Of a DNA stretch of 64,000 nt, positions 19,718 through 30,903 are shown one piece after another. The position numbers were made by a program, and so were the translations under genes. This DNA is from Sphaerosporella brunnea (lineage: Eukaryota > Ascomycota > Pezizomycetes > Pezizales > Pyronemataceae), in contig VXIS01000011.1 in NCBI GenBank assembly GCA_008704415.1, positions 186,001 through 250,000 of the forward strand, in the 5' to 3' direction. Below the pieces are notes generated by a model. The model worked only from the letters and a program-made list of their open reading frames with translations. It was not told the DNA's origin and made no database searches. Each line of letters opens with the position of its first letter. The first letter of the stretch is position 1.

Positions 19718-21409
19718 TTAGACAGGCTTCACCTCGGAAATCCTCCTCAACCTCTTCTCACTCAAATCCAGCATTTTCCTCTCCTCCTTCCTGAAAGTCA
19801 TCTCTTCCTCCAAAATTTCCCTCAGCTCGTCCGCCTCGGCCTTCTGCTTGTTTAGCTGACTTTCCAAATCTTCGACCCTCCTTTTCAGTCTGTCTACGTG
19901 CTCTGACTGAGCAGCTGCCTTTAGCTCAGAGCGTTCCTTCGCCCATTGTTTGCGCTCCTTTTCCCGTGCCGCTTCCATCTTTTCCAACGCCTCTTGACTC
20001 TTCCCTAGCTTCTCTCCACACCACAAAACGATATCCCTCCCAAAATCCTCAAATTGCTGATTAATCTTAGCTTTCCACTCTACTTCCTGTTGCTCGAGTT
20101 TGCGTCGGTTTTCCTTGTCCTCTTTCTCCACCTGCTCTATGAAGGAAGCCTTCTTCTTCCTGCGTTCTTCATGATAGGCACGAAGTTTTTCCTGCTTCGC
20201 TTCCTGACGTTGCGCATCGAGGTGTATGAATCGGGGCAAGGATGAAGAGGTCTTCTCACTGAGCTCGCGGTACCGTTCTTGAAAGCTGCGGAGCATTTCT
20301 TGAGAGGCGGGGTCTAAAATTGAGTGCTGGGATATTTTCGAGGGAAAAGAAGAAGGTGCGTCAGCCCGGGGAGGAAATAAAGATCCATTTTTAGATCCAT
20401 CAATCACTGGAGGGATATCTGTTGCTGGAGTGAGCAGAGCACCATTCACAGAGTCAGTTCCCGCAGTTTCATCACCTTTTGATGCAGTAGCCGTGGGTGT
20501 AAAAACGGTTGTAGGTTCTATGGGCTGGATTCCCTTCTGCGACTTAATATTGGCATGGGAACCGGGTGGTTCCGGATCATGGACCTTGCTCGGAACATTA
20601 TGGGCACCGGCATCCGGGGCGGTTGCGGGTAGACGGGACGCCGATACGCCGAACGGCCGTGCACAGAATTGGGCAGTGCTACCTTGGCCGTCGGTGGGTG
20701 CGCGGGTCGTAGGCAGTGGGGCCACTGCAGCTGCTGCGGCCGTGGCAAAGTTACCCTTGACCTTCATGGTAGGTGCTTGAGCCGATTCGCCAGACGTTGA
20801 GGGATTGGAAGCTGGTGTCTTAGAAGAGCTGGAAGCAACATTAATAGCAGCGGCAGCAGCGGCGGCGGCAGCGCGGGTTGTAAGCGGACTACTCCCAGTT
20901 GCGGTTATTGGACGTTGCGTATGTGGAGCTGCAGTTGCAGCGCGGGTGAGTACTGCGGCCTCCGCCCCTGCAGTAGCTGGAATAGAACGAGTCCTCGCAG
21001 CCGGGATGGCTTTCTTCACAGAGGCTTTGTTGCTTCCTGCAGTTGGGGTCTTTCGAGGTGCAACAGGGGAAACGGGTGTGCTGCTCCCAGTCTTCGCCTT
21101 CTTTGCAGATCTAGTAGATATTCCCCCGTTCGAGGCTTCAATATACGAGGCTTCCAGAATCCTCTTCGACGACGACCTAGTCTGCATTGGCTCGATGGGT
21201 GGCGGGCCAGGAGTGTCATCAATAGGAGCGGCCATTCCCAGCCGTGGAAATACGACTGATCCTTGCCCGTCTTTTGGAGGATCAGAAACCTGCACTTTGA
21301 GCCGAAAACGCACAGCGAACCACGCTGCGTAATGCGATCCAGTTTGACAAGGATTCTGCTTCCAGTAGGCCTCAAATTCCTCCCTCTGACGTTTTGTAAG
21401 AGGCTGCAT
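19718..21409 (-). CDS. Disordered plus coiled-coil protein, 563 aa, function unknown
   Basis: One exon runs from the ATG at 21409 to the stop at 19718. Residues 1-50 form a compact, conserved-looking N-terminus (REEFEAYWKQNPCQTGSHYA, then WFAVRFRLKV). Residues 60-350 are Ala/Thr/Ser/Pro-rich with a poly-Ala run and basic patches (SAKKAKTG), predicted disordered. From about residue 375 to the end the chain is highly charged with heptad spacing (RQEAKQEKLRAYHEERRKKK, then VDRLKRRVEDLESQLNKQKA), a long coiled coil. A structural, chromatin or cytoskeletal scaffold role would fit, but nothing in the sequence fixes it. I do not recognise the family. Confidence 0.7.
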   Translation of the reverse strand: MQPLTKRQREEFEAYWKQNPCQTGSHYAAWFAVRFRLKVQVSDPPKDGQGSVVFPRLGMAAPIDDTPGPPPIEPMQTRSSSKRILEASYIEASNGGISTRSAKKAKTGSSTPVSPVAPRKTPTAGSNKASVKKAIPAARTRSIPATAGAEAAVLTRAATAAPHTQRPITATGSSPLTTRAAAAAAAAAINVASSSSKTPASNPSTSGESAQAPTMKVKGNFATAAAAAVAPLPTTRAPTDGQGSTAQFCARPFGVSASRLPATAPDAGAHNVPSKVHDPEPPGSHANIKSQKGIQPIEPTTVFTPTATASKGDETAGTDSVNGALLTPATDIPPVIDGSKNGSLFPPRADAPSSFPSKISQHSILDPASQEMLRSFQERYRELSEKTSSSLPRFIHLDAQRQEAKQEKLRAYHEERRKKKASFIEQVEKEDKENRRKLEQQEVEWKAKINQQFEDFGRDIVLWCGEKLGKSQEALEKMEAAREKERKQWAKERSELKAAAQSEHVDRLKRRVEDLESQLNKQKAEADELREILEEEMTFRKEERKMLDLSEKRLRRISEVKPV

Positions 21410-22028
21410 CGTTCGAGGGTGCGATGGAGCCCGTAGTGTACGCTTGTTAACCAGGGTGGTAGAGTGTGACGTGCACTTTGGGGGAATCTCGGTTTTCGTT
21501 CGCTGCGGCTACGTTGGGAGCGGTTTTAGAGCACAAGGAAACGAAGTAGGAGGCGATGTTTTAAGATAACAGTCAGACGGTGGGCGGGGAAGTTGATGGT
21601 GTTGCGGCACGCGATCGGCAGGAGCGGATTGGGAGGGTTGATGGGTTGGCGTTGAGCACCTACTTATGTAACCCTAACCTCAACCCGATCCGGTCGCTAG
21701 TCCACATGCAAACACCAAAGAGAACCAGCCACAGCGTCAAGGCACGCTCGAGACGAGTTTTGTGGGCTGAGACCTTTCTTTCCGCAATCCCTTTTTGGTG
21801 GGCTGGCAGCCTACACTCTGATCTCACGGCTTTTGTAAATATTCTCTGGTGCCATGGCTTTTCTACGGTGTAGGTAAACGGCAGTGGTTTGGCGACCCAA
21901 ACTCTGAGCACGTGACCGTTCAGGATCTCGACGTTCAAAATTTCGGATAGTTAACGATGAACTCGCACGATCCCACTTTATTTATATCCTTTGACTACTG
22001 AAAGTTAGGTGCACGTGCATTTTGTCCT
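21410..22028. other. Intergenic between two minus-strand genes
   Basis: This holds the promoter of the coiled-coil gene and the 3' flank of the methyltransferase gene. A short AACCCTAACCT telomere-like string lies near 21,669-21,680. No gene is seen. Confidence 0.5.
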
Positions 22029-23268
22029 TCAATCCTGCTCGTCAGGTCTCCGTCCATAGGCCACGTAGCTAATTTGGTCAGCTCCAGGCTGTAACGGAGA
22101 TCCGCATACTTACAAATGGTTATAGGAATGGACTCGTTTGTCCAAAGCTGCCTTGAGGCTGGCCTTTATCTTCCCTTTTGAATCCTCTGGGTCCATTTTC
22201 AGAATCCTCGTCCAAGCAGCCAGTGAATACGCCTCAATTCCGGTTTCAAGCATTACCAGTGCCATTGCACCTGTGTGTTTGAGTCTACGGGGGGTCAGCC
22301 TATTTACGACGGCGGCAGATGGTAGCCGGCCTCAGAACTTACACAGGGTCCTTCGGCCACGGGCCAATCGGCTGTCGATAAATCCGCTCATGAACATCCA
22401 CAAAGCCCGCATCCTCGAGTCTCTTCTTGAGAGTCCCAGCGACCGGGAAAGGGCGATCAATTGCAGCCATAGCCTTTTTCGTCAACTGCACGGCCACATT
22501 AAGGGGACTGTCCGGCTTCACGGTGCCATCATCAGAGAACAACTCCGCTCCGAACTCACTCAATTCCACCCAACCACCGGGTTTTGTGCAGCGATACATC
22601 TCGGCCATCACCTTTGGCCAGTTGCTGATGCTGGGGGCAATGTTCCTTGCGTGGATGAGATCGAACGTGCCCGCTTGGTGAGTCCATTCAAGTTCCACGT
22701 CGTCCATTTCGAAGCGGCAGTTGGGAGGAACCCAACTGGGCTGTATGGGCGAGATGTCGATGCCAAGCACCTCCGCAGATGGGTACTTGTCGGCCATGTC
22801 GATTGCCCAGATCCCAGTGCCCGTCCCGATGTCCAAGATTCTGTGAGGGTTGGTGGCGATGGGGGCATCGCATAGCCTGCCGTCTCGAAGGCGGAGAATG
22901 ATTTCGTTGTGGAGATCAAGGCGGTCTTGTTCGGCCTGTTCAAGCGCGGAATGAGTGGCTGTGACAAACTGTGCAGCGTCAAGCTAGTTTCCCACCTCAT
23001 CCGTGGGTAACAGGTTCTTGTCCGGGCCGTAGTAGGTGTGGTATCTGCGGCCTGTAGTAGCTCAATCTCAGCATCCAGACCATGCTGCTGCCTGGTGCCT
23101 GTCCTCACCGTTTTCGAAGATGTGCTGGTGTATACTCGACGCCAGGCTCTGAGTGCTGCTCAGGTACAAGCTGGAGTCATCGCTGCTCAGCCCGCTATCC
23201 TGCTGGTGAAAGTCCGAATCGATTTCAATTGCTCCTGAAGACGCCAGATGGGGAGTAGAAGTCGACAT
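22029..23268 (-). CDS. LaeA-like SAM-dependent methyltransferase, 339 aa, five exons
   Basis: Exons read from splice signals are 23268-23109, 23051-22996, 22935-22343, 22284-22114 and 22068-22029; together they give exactly 340 codons. The N-terminal 50 residues are Ser-rich and disordered. A Y-x-Y motif segment (RRYHTYYGPDKNLLPTDE) and EQDRLDLHN precede the glycine-rich SAM-binding motif I at residues 106-113 (LDIGTGTG) with the following acidic strand (VLGIDISPIQP). Later motifs (FDLIHARN, KPGGWVELSEF) and the C-terminal HFYVAYGRRP complete the fold. These are the hallmarks of the LaeA/TAM-type methyltransferases common in Pezizomycotina, which act on small molecules or regulate secondary metabolism. 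No biosynthetic cluster is adjacent, so the substrate is unknown. The introns are 40-60 nt with normal GT-AG ends. Confidence 0.9.
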
Positions 23269-23735
23269 TTTGTGGTTCTAGATCTGCGTTTGCGGTTGAG
23301 CGGGGGGGGGCGAGAGCGGGGGTGGTGGGAGACACCCTGACTTAAATGTAACCTCCTCGGCAGTCCCGCCTCCTGAGCGCATAATTAGTGGTGCGAGTCT
23401 TGCGTAGCTGCATGTCCCGGGGCTTGGTGGCGGCACCCGTGCTGCTTATCACCAGACCTGGCGGTTTGCAATTTGCTCAATCCAAGTATGTTGAGTACAT
23501 ACCAATCAATGCCTGAACGCACAGCTGCAAGGATGCCTGGCGGGCAGCGGATGGCCTAGCCAGCCATCTTTCCACTGCGGCAGGCCAAAACGAGCAGCGG
23601 GCGGCAACCGAACGCACTTGCCGAGACAAAGCATTAAGCGTGCTAGCCGCTGGCTATAGCCGAGCAGCAAACGGCCACATGGCTGTCAAGGTCAAGCGAG
23701 GCAGGGTACACAAAGCGGCTGTTAGACTTGCTCTT
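23269..23735. other. Promoter side of the methyltransferase gene; no gene seen
   Basis: A G run (23,300-23,308) and mixed sequence are visible. The segment ends at the target site of the LINE insertion. Confidence 0.4.
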
Positions 23736-24158
23736 TCGGTTCGACACGAGAGAGCACCTCTTCAAGTCCTGTGCCCGCTGGCGAAAGGAGCAGGCGGTAC
23801 TGTGGAAGGCGGTGGCAGACGCCACCAAGGAGGGGAAAAAGAGACGACGGATGAATACACCGATCAAGGTCCTGTTGTCCGATGAACGCTGTACGGAGGC
23901 AGTATTGGCTTTTCTAGGCAGCACTCATGTGGGAAAGTGGCTAAATCTCTTTCCTTTGTCCTTTCGCTTTTGTCTTCTTCACGAATTTCCTTGGTGTGGT
24001 ACATATTGAGTGTGGATTTCCTTGGTTTATTTCCTTTGGAGGAGCAGACCCCACAGTAGGACCCTGAGCCTAGAGGTAGCGATGATTCTATGTGATTTAT
24101 GTCATGGCCGCAAGCGGCCGAATACATTATGATCAAAACAAACAATCGGTTCGACACG
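23736..24158 (+). mobile_element. LINE retrotransposon, 5'-truncated copy 4 with 13-bp target duplication
   Basis: The insertion 23749-24145 is flanked by TCGGTTCGACACG at 23736-23748 and 24146-24158. It encodes the end of LINE ORF2: an H..C-containing stretch (EHLFKSCARWRKEQ), VLWKAVADAT, and TPIKVLLSDERCTEAVLAFL. Then come a 3' UTR and the family hairpin (24106-24119) with an A-rich tail. The alignment with copy 1 begins almost at the duplication, consistent with abortive reverse transcription from the 3' end. Confidence 0.9.
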
Positions 24159-24329
24159 CACATGTTAGACGCGTTTTCGATCCGGATTCGTTCCGCCCCG
24201 TCTGCGAGGCTACGTATGGCAACCGTTCTATGCCTCTCTATCCTACCTTACACCGGCGATTTAATCGTCTCCAGCTGTGAGGTGAATACCACCAAGGGTA
24301 GCAAAAAACCGTATTTCCCACTTACACAA

Positions 24330-26620
24330 GCCAATGGATCTGTAGATACAATATTCGTAGACAATCAGGCATTACAGCACGTGGTATGCTACATAATACC
24401 CATGATGACTTATCTCCTGACACCTTCCCAATTGGCCAGACTGAGCAGTCCCTCCGCCCAAAAGATCACGATGCAGCCATGCGAGCACCTGATATTCAAG
24501 AATGGACGGCAGCGCTGGCCCCCCACCTTCTTCCATATTTTCCCTACGAACACCTTTCAATGGAGACCACAAGCCTCCCAATCGAAACCCAGCTTCAGAT
24601 ATTGTGCTCTCACTACGCCAGGGGGCGTACTTCAAAAACCTTTTCTTCGTTTGCCCGGAAGACGCATTTCCTGTGCACGACAGTTTCTACGGGCAAGTGC
24701 ACCGGTAGAAGCCCGAGGACGCCGCGTATATGATACGCCTAACATCGGCGTACAAGATCAGGTTCCTCAACGGCGCGACGCTGCTGGGATCCATTCTCAC
24801 CACTGCCTCTGTGGAATGCAACACACAACTTCCCGGGCGGCATTGGACGGAATAAAGAGAGATATGCATAATCGACTATAATGAGCCGATTACAGTAGCG
24901 TCAATGCATTGACATGGCCTACAATTTGCGGATGCGAGGCGCGGTATATGCGGCTGCACATGAAATCAATGCGGCGCGGTATATGCGGCTGCACATGAAA
25001 TCAATGACGGTCGAGAAACCCATTCGACGGTTTCGAAAACTGCCTGCTACGCGGATTGCGCTTAATCAGACGAGCGATTATCGCATCGCGATTCATGTTC
25101 CTCGTGACGGAGTACAGTGACGGCAGAGGAAAACTTGGCCTTGGATCGCGGCCAGCCTGATATTCCATGAAAACCAATGAGTTGCTCTTGGCGGATCCCG
25201 GGTGGCTGGCTTGGGACGTAGCGCCGGCGGCGTGGATATCTCCCTGGCTACAACCACACTATCTACCCCCGCCCTCGCATATTATGTACATCCCACACCC
25301 ACTTCAGCCGTGGTAAGGTATTTTGTCGTAGTTTGCTTGCTCGAACTCTCCAACAAGTGCGGCGACAGCAAGTAGGCGTTCGGGGTTAGAAAGTTGTCAC
25401 GTGGATTTCTGCCTCCGTCCGAGCAGCACCATGTAATGCAATGGGTTCGAATCCCAGTGCTCCAGGTGGAGGGGCGGGAGGAGCGGGTGGCTGCAGTTGA
25501 CGCATGAGATGATATCAATAAGGCGGCGGACGGAGGGCTTGCCATAATCTACAGAGGTTGCATGCGGACAATAAACTTGATTACACACACACAGCAGCAC
25601 CGTGTATGCCATTACCCCCGGCAACACGTTCCAATACGGCATCAAGCACCTGAGCTCGCTGAGGCCAGCCGAGCCCGGCAGCAATCACGGCGGCAAGACC
25701 GATGGCGGTGAAAACATGCCTCAAGGCAACAGGGTGTGTCTAGCCATCGCGAGGCCGCCATCTACCATCAAGAAGCACGCCTTCAGGTTCATACTCACTA
25801 ATATTACTTATCTTTGTGCTCGGCCTCGGCCGCTTATTACGCCTATGACCACAACTGGAACCGAGTGAGACGTATGGATGCCGCGTTGAAGGGCTTTGCT
25901 CGGACTCAGACGATCAAAGTTTCGTCAATCGTCCCGACGCTGAAAAGCTTTTTGAGGATGTCGTAAACACTTCCGGTACTGGCTGTACAGCGTTATTATC
26001 GGTAGCCACGGCACTGGCAAATGCAGCCTTGCTGCGACGGTCACGCGCAAGCCGCACGGCGTTATCTACGTCAACATGCCTCCAAAGTTGAAGTCTGACT
26101 CCCCGGTGGGAGATGGTCTGGAATTCGCTTTACGTGTGGCCCTCGGTTGTTGTGAACCTATGACTTCGTGGCCTGTTGTGCTCTTGAGCAAGTTCATATC
26201 TATCAAATTGCTCCAACCCGGTAAGCAGCTTCAATTCCTGCCTAGACGGCTCACCGGACAACAAAGGGATTCAGAGAACAATGAGCGAGTTCGAGCTGGC
26301 TGCCACCCGTTATAAGGCCAAGCATAACTCATGCGCCATCCTCGTTATGGACAACGTCAATACGGTCGCCAAGTGCGACCTCCAGCTGCTGTATTACAAG
26401 AGATGGCGTAGCGCCCGCGGCAATGAAAAGTGAGTCAGGTGAGCATATTATTTGGCTTTTCTGATGTATCCGTACAAAAAATTCAGCTTGGTCCAGGGCC
26501 GAAGAAAACTGAATAGGGGATCTGACAGATGAAGAAGCCAAGACGTACCTCGGGGGACGCGAGGTTTCGTGTGACACCGACAAGCTCATTCGGGGAGGCG
26601 GGACCGCAGGAACGTAGTCT
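24330..26620 (+). pseudogene. Decayed multi-domain P-loop NTPase gene
   Basis: Fragments of what looks like one protein appear in order but in shifting frames. They are TIFVDNQALQHVVCYI; WTAALAPHLLPYFPYEHLSM; GAYFKNLFFVCPEDAF with AAYMIRLTSAYKIRFLNGAT; then after an eroded middle PQGNRVCLAI with KKHAFRFILTNITYL (a membrane-like segment). A Walker A loop with its strand (SVIIGSHGTGKCSLAA) lies near 25,986-26,035, HGVIYVNMP follows, and a Walker B-like segment CAILVMDNVN is near 26,340. A late IGDLTDEEAKTYLGGR segment follows. Several stops and frameshifts and a 35-bp tandem duplication interrupt it. The order of membrane segment then ATPase resembles an expanded fungal P-loop family sometimes linked to crinkler-type proteins, but I cannot name it firmly. 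Confidence 0.55.
24938..25006. repeat. 35-bp tandem duplication (2 copies)
   Basis: The unit GGCGCGGTATATGCGGCTGC.. (24938-24972) is repeated at once from 24973 with 34 identical bases. It lies in the eroded middle of the P-loop pseudogene and is likely a replication-slippage product. Confidence 0.8.
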
Positions 26621-27040
26621 TATGAGCGGCTTATTCCGGCTTTCCACTCCCGTGAAGTGTATGGTTTCGTTGTGACTAACCCACTACTATCACAGACAGC
26701 CCAGTCCCAAGGCCTCTCCACCGACGGATTACCTTCCCCAAGCCTTTATCCCCCGCAAACATCGATCCCACCACCACCGCGTCCACCTCCGATGATTTCA
26801 ACGAACCATATGACCGTCAGCGGCGTCGACAAGAACTCAAACCACCGGTTCACCCGAGCCCAGATCCGGTACTTACGTTTGTTGCTACTTCTAGTGGTAT
26901 TGAAACTACCGTATTTTTTGGAGCGAAAGGCTGGCTTTTCGGTAGGGCGCACCATCCATAAGAAAAAAAAAGCCTTTCAACCCAATGGCCTTCCAGTGCC
27001 TGGCAATCGAAAAACTTATCCTTTTACCTTCCCTCAATTT

Positions 27041-27470
27041 CCTGAGACCAGTGTTCTCAACAGCCAGCCCGCCCGGCCGGCTGCGTTGGGCGGATATGGG
27101 CTGATCAAAAAGCCCGCCCGGCTGTTTGGGCTGCAGCCCACAATGACGGCAAATACGACTACCGTGATGCAAACTACTGCTATGAAATGAAAAGTACATA
27201 AAGATGTTCGCCGTGTAAAATGATGACTAGGAGGAGATCACTAGATAGGAGTTCACAGATCCTGACAAGTTTATCAGCGCCGAGTGAACCCCGCCACTCG
27301 CAGTGGCCGGTATTCACCGGAGATCACTCAAAGCCCTGGCAGCCGGGCTGGCCCGACAGCAGGCTGGGCCGTTTGGGCTGATGCAAAAAGCCCGCCGGGC
27401 TGGCTGCTTAAAGCAGCCGGCCAAGCCCGCCCGGCTGTTTGGGCTGGCTACTGAAAACACTGCCTGAGAC
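27041..27470. mobile_element. hAT-type MITE, 414 bp, with perfect 8-bp target duplication
   Basis: The element spans 27049-27462 and is bounded by CCTGAGAC on both sides (27041-27048 and 27463-27470). An 8-bp duplication is the hallmark of the hAT superfamily. Its ends are terminal inverted repeats: left CAGTGTTCTCAACAGCCAGC, right (reverse complement) CAGTGTTTTCAGTAGCCAGC. Inside both ends the sequence is filled with subterminal repeats of the type AGCCCGCCCGGCTGTTTGGG, which in hAT elements serve as transposase-binding sites. No coding capacity is present, so it is non-autonomous. Related ends occur at 45,880, 50,713 and 57,550. Confidence 0.9.
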
Positions 27471-30400
27471 CAGCTGGCACCCCTTTCTCCTTGAAAGGTC
27501 TACTTCTCCAAATCCTTCGAGTCATCATGTGTCACTCATACCTGACATCTAACCCTCGCGGAAAAATTTCAACTTTTGCTCCGCCTTTCGTTCCAAAAAA
27601 ATACGTTACCTACACTGTTGTGCCTGAGACCGAGTGACATAATATGAAGAAGTATCTTTTTCACTTTCTTCAAGGTCAAACAACATTCCCCAGCAAGGCA
27701 ATAGCGGGTTGGCAGCGTAAACCCTCTTTAACCTGAAGGCTCCTCCAGAAAGCTGCCAAAATGAACCTCCCGAGAGCATAGTGAAAGGCGCCTTAAGTTT
27801 GCGGATTCTACCATCATAGATGGCTCATCCTGCCGAAATGTTCAGACGATGGTGGATGGCATTTGTTATTGGAAGCCTTCGATCATCGTCCTTGAGTTCT
27901 CCTTCTTGTCTATTGGAGCGTAGGAAGCTGCTAATACTCGTCCCTGAGGTGGTCTTTTGCGCTAGTGGAGTTCTTCGCACTCTTCTATCTGCAGTATTGG
28001 CAGTGTGGTTTTACACTCACGGAAGCTAAATTTCATGTTCAAGTTGCCACTGCCAGTACATGAAGGGCGAATTTTACCTTTGCACCTTGCGGTGCGTCGC
28101 GGAGTTCAAAGTTTGACAGAAATTCGGGGTCAGGGTATCGAGCATTGAAGAACTTGAACCCCCAGGATCTTCGTCTTTCTCCCAGACACCAAGCTTTAGG
28201 CGTCATCGTCCTCTCTCTCAAACAAAGCTTTATACCTCTCTCAAACAAAGCTTTATACCTCTCTCAAGCCTGTAATTGAGAGTGTATGTAACTTTATCTT
28301 ACTTAAGAAGTTTACCCAAACCGGATATAATCGGACGTAATTATCGACCCCTAAACACAGTTAATACAAACATCGTTTCGTCTGTCTGGCAATTTGTAGA
28401 ACTGTTATCTATAGATCAGAAGCTCCTGGCGGAGATGGAAGTGTCCAGTTGAAGTGACCAGAGGGGCTTCACCCGCTACTTAAGTACACGGTTCTGCCCT
28501 GGTGCGTTTTTCCAGCACTCCTAGTACGCCCAGCCCCCGGAATGAAAACCGTTGATTGCGATTGTTCTGGCAAGGATGCAAATCATGGAAAGATACAGCT
28601 CGATACCGCTTTCCGCCATGGGTTGGAAACGGCTCACTTGCCGATCGAGCATTCTCGTATCTCGGGGCAAGTCCCGATGTGGAGACTGTTGGAGGACGCG
28701 AGTTTAGGAGGTACGACTTGAATTGGTTTGGTTGATTGAGTTCTCCTAGCTAGTAGGAGAGGAGGCGAGCTTTTATGCTCGTCCTTCTATGATGTTGCTG
28801 TTTCGCTCACACAGAAGGCCGCATTTATGCCTGTCGGCAAAGGCCTCCTGAGATGTGTAATTATTTGAGCTCCCACAGAGACCGGCGGGGGAATATACTT
28901 TATTCCCACGGAATGACCGATTGGCTAGCAGCTCTGGTTCCCTTACGGCTCGCTAATGCAGAAAAAATCTCTCCCCGATCCGGCCTTGTAGAAACAATCC
29001 CAATTGTGGAAGCCGATGTTCGCACAGTCCACCGGCTGCATCCATGACACGACTCCGACCCTAAAGGAATCAATCACAGCGGCAAGAACGCCGCTCGTCC
29101 GCATATAATTCTCCGAGATGTTGCACAGCAGCGGCGAGTTTTGTCGGCCGGTGAAGCTCACTCGCTGGCGACTCCGAGCTTCTCACTGCCAATAGCCTTG
29201 AAGCACTGGGCTAGTAGGTGATGCGACGTGCCGTGCCGTTGTACCAAGAGCTTATGGGTTTCTAGCTGTTTTTCTCCAGGGGAGCATCGGACGTGTCCGC
29301 ATGTGCAGGAATATCAATTTTCCGGGACATAGCTTCACGCATTATGTTGGTAGATAAGCCTGGACTCTTCCCCGCCACGGGGAAACTGCCGTCGGAGAGA
29401 ACTTCAACCAGGCAGGTCCATTCCGAGGGAAGCGATAAGGTAGGTATATGCCGAGATAGTTTCACGTCTCTCATGCACCCCGCACTGCGTGGAGTTCTCC
29501 ACGCGACATCCGTGCACGTCATTTCTGGGGAAATGTGGAGACTTTTAGCTTCAAGTCTTGCCGAAGTCAAGAGCCACGGGCCGTTGGGCTTCTAGCCACT
29601 CGGTGAACTTCCCGTAGGCGACATCGTAGCGTGGATGTTAACAAGGGTCAGCTTGTTGATGCGGGAAGCCAAGGCGTGTAAATTTACCTCGTTAAGCTTG
29701 ACTGCACGCGCACTTGATACCGGATTTACTCGCTAATAATGAGGAGGTGCCGGAACCACAGACGGGAGGAGTGTAGAGTACCAGACGAAAAAACAATGAT
29801 CCGGACACCTTGTTACCCAGCTTACACCGACCAAAAATAATAAAAAAGGCCGAGCGGTGTACTGATCTCGCCATTTTCGGTATTTTCGGGGTTGGAAAAA
29901 GAATGATACACGTCGAAGTCTATGGATTCTGCGTTAAGCCACATCCCATTTCAGGAAGTGCGCCCGACTTAATGCTCCTCCCCGAGTACGAATAGTATTC
30001 GTGGCAGGCATTTAGAGCAAAAAAAATGCGGGAGGGTGAGACTTTCTCGATAGGGTGATAATATATTTGCACCTCAATAATTTCTTCACTTTTTTGGTTC
30101 TAAATGCCGGCCCCGAGTAGGTAAATACTTAAGTAAGTAGGCTTCGGGACCCAAAAATCCACCTATCGCTTTCACTTTCTGAAGGTTAGAACGTCCGAGA
30201 TAACGGCGCCGGAACAAAGTTGAAGCTTGTCCCTGGTTTTTGTGGTCCCGATGTCTGAAATCCGAAGATGCTTCCTAGCTTTGATTCGATCCGGTGGGGA
30301 CACGGGGATGTTCCTTGTGCGGGGATTGGTATCGTATCTGTGAAACCCCTCATGCGTTGCCAGCCATACATACGCGCGCGGATGTCTCTACTTACCGTCA

Positions 30401-30798
30401 ACGTGCAAATATTGCACCTCGTTGTCTCAGTTGCATGACAAACGTTTTTTCCCCGGGCAAAGAAACAAGGTTTTGCGTCAAAACCGCAGGATTCAGTGGA
30501 AACAACGATCAAAAAATCCACCCCAGATCCGACCAAAGAATTGAGAGTAGCTCGATATTTGCTTTGAAACCGCTTACGTGGGCACAAGGGTGTATTAATT
30601 AAGCGTGGACGATCATGCGGGGAAATTCGAAACCGCGGGGAAGTCGCTATGTTAGCCAAGGCTACGGATCATTCTCTAATGTCACCACGGAGATATCGAG
30701 CAGAAGTGGAATGTTCCGGATTCAGCATCACCGCCGGTCCGACGATCTCTATCGAGTGACACCCTACCAGGATAGATATCGGTGAGCATTGCACCGAG
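27471..30798. other. Intergenic, repeat-eroded; no gene accepted
   Basis: Over 3.3 kb no frame is convincing. Protein-like scraps appear on the minus strand (around 28,040-28,190, WGFKFFNARYPDPEFL; around 28,960-29,160, SFTGRQNSPLLCNISENYMR) without starts or splice partners, perhaps old gene or transposon remnants. A 157-residue frame at 30,186-30,659 (minus) has no recognisable feature. Confidence 0.35.
28213..28267. repeat. 23-bp tandem repeat, 2.4 copies
   Basis: The unit CTCTCTCAAACAAAGCTTTA(TAC) is repeated from 28213, 28236 and partially 28259. It has no evident function. Confidence 0.8.
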
Positions 30799-30806
30799 TA
30801 TAAATA
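30799..30806 (+). promoter_or_regulatory. TATA-like box of the MFS transporter gene
   Basis: TATAAATA lies 98 bp upstream of the transporter start codon, a spacing usual for fungal core promoters. Assignment is by position and sequence only. Confidence 0.4.
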
Positions 30807-30903
30807 CACCTGTTTGGTCGCGATGGAGGCAATCGATTAGAGAGGTCTCGTCCACCGATTCTGATTTACTCGACCTTCTCCATCCCGCGGCGGAAACCCA
30901 ACA

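Noticed and set aside
25430..25460. GGGTTCGAATCCCAG, which resembles a tRNA T-arm
   Set aside because: The T-stem has only four pairs, and no acceptor or anticodon stem can be formed within about 75 nt upstream on either strand.
30186..30659. 157-codon minus-strand frame upstream of the transporter
   Set aside because: It shows no domain, no splice signals and random composition, and lies in the promoter region.
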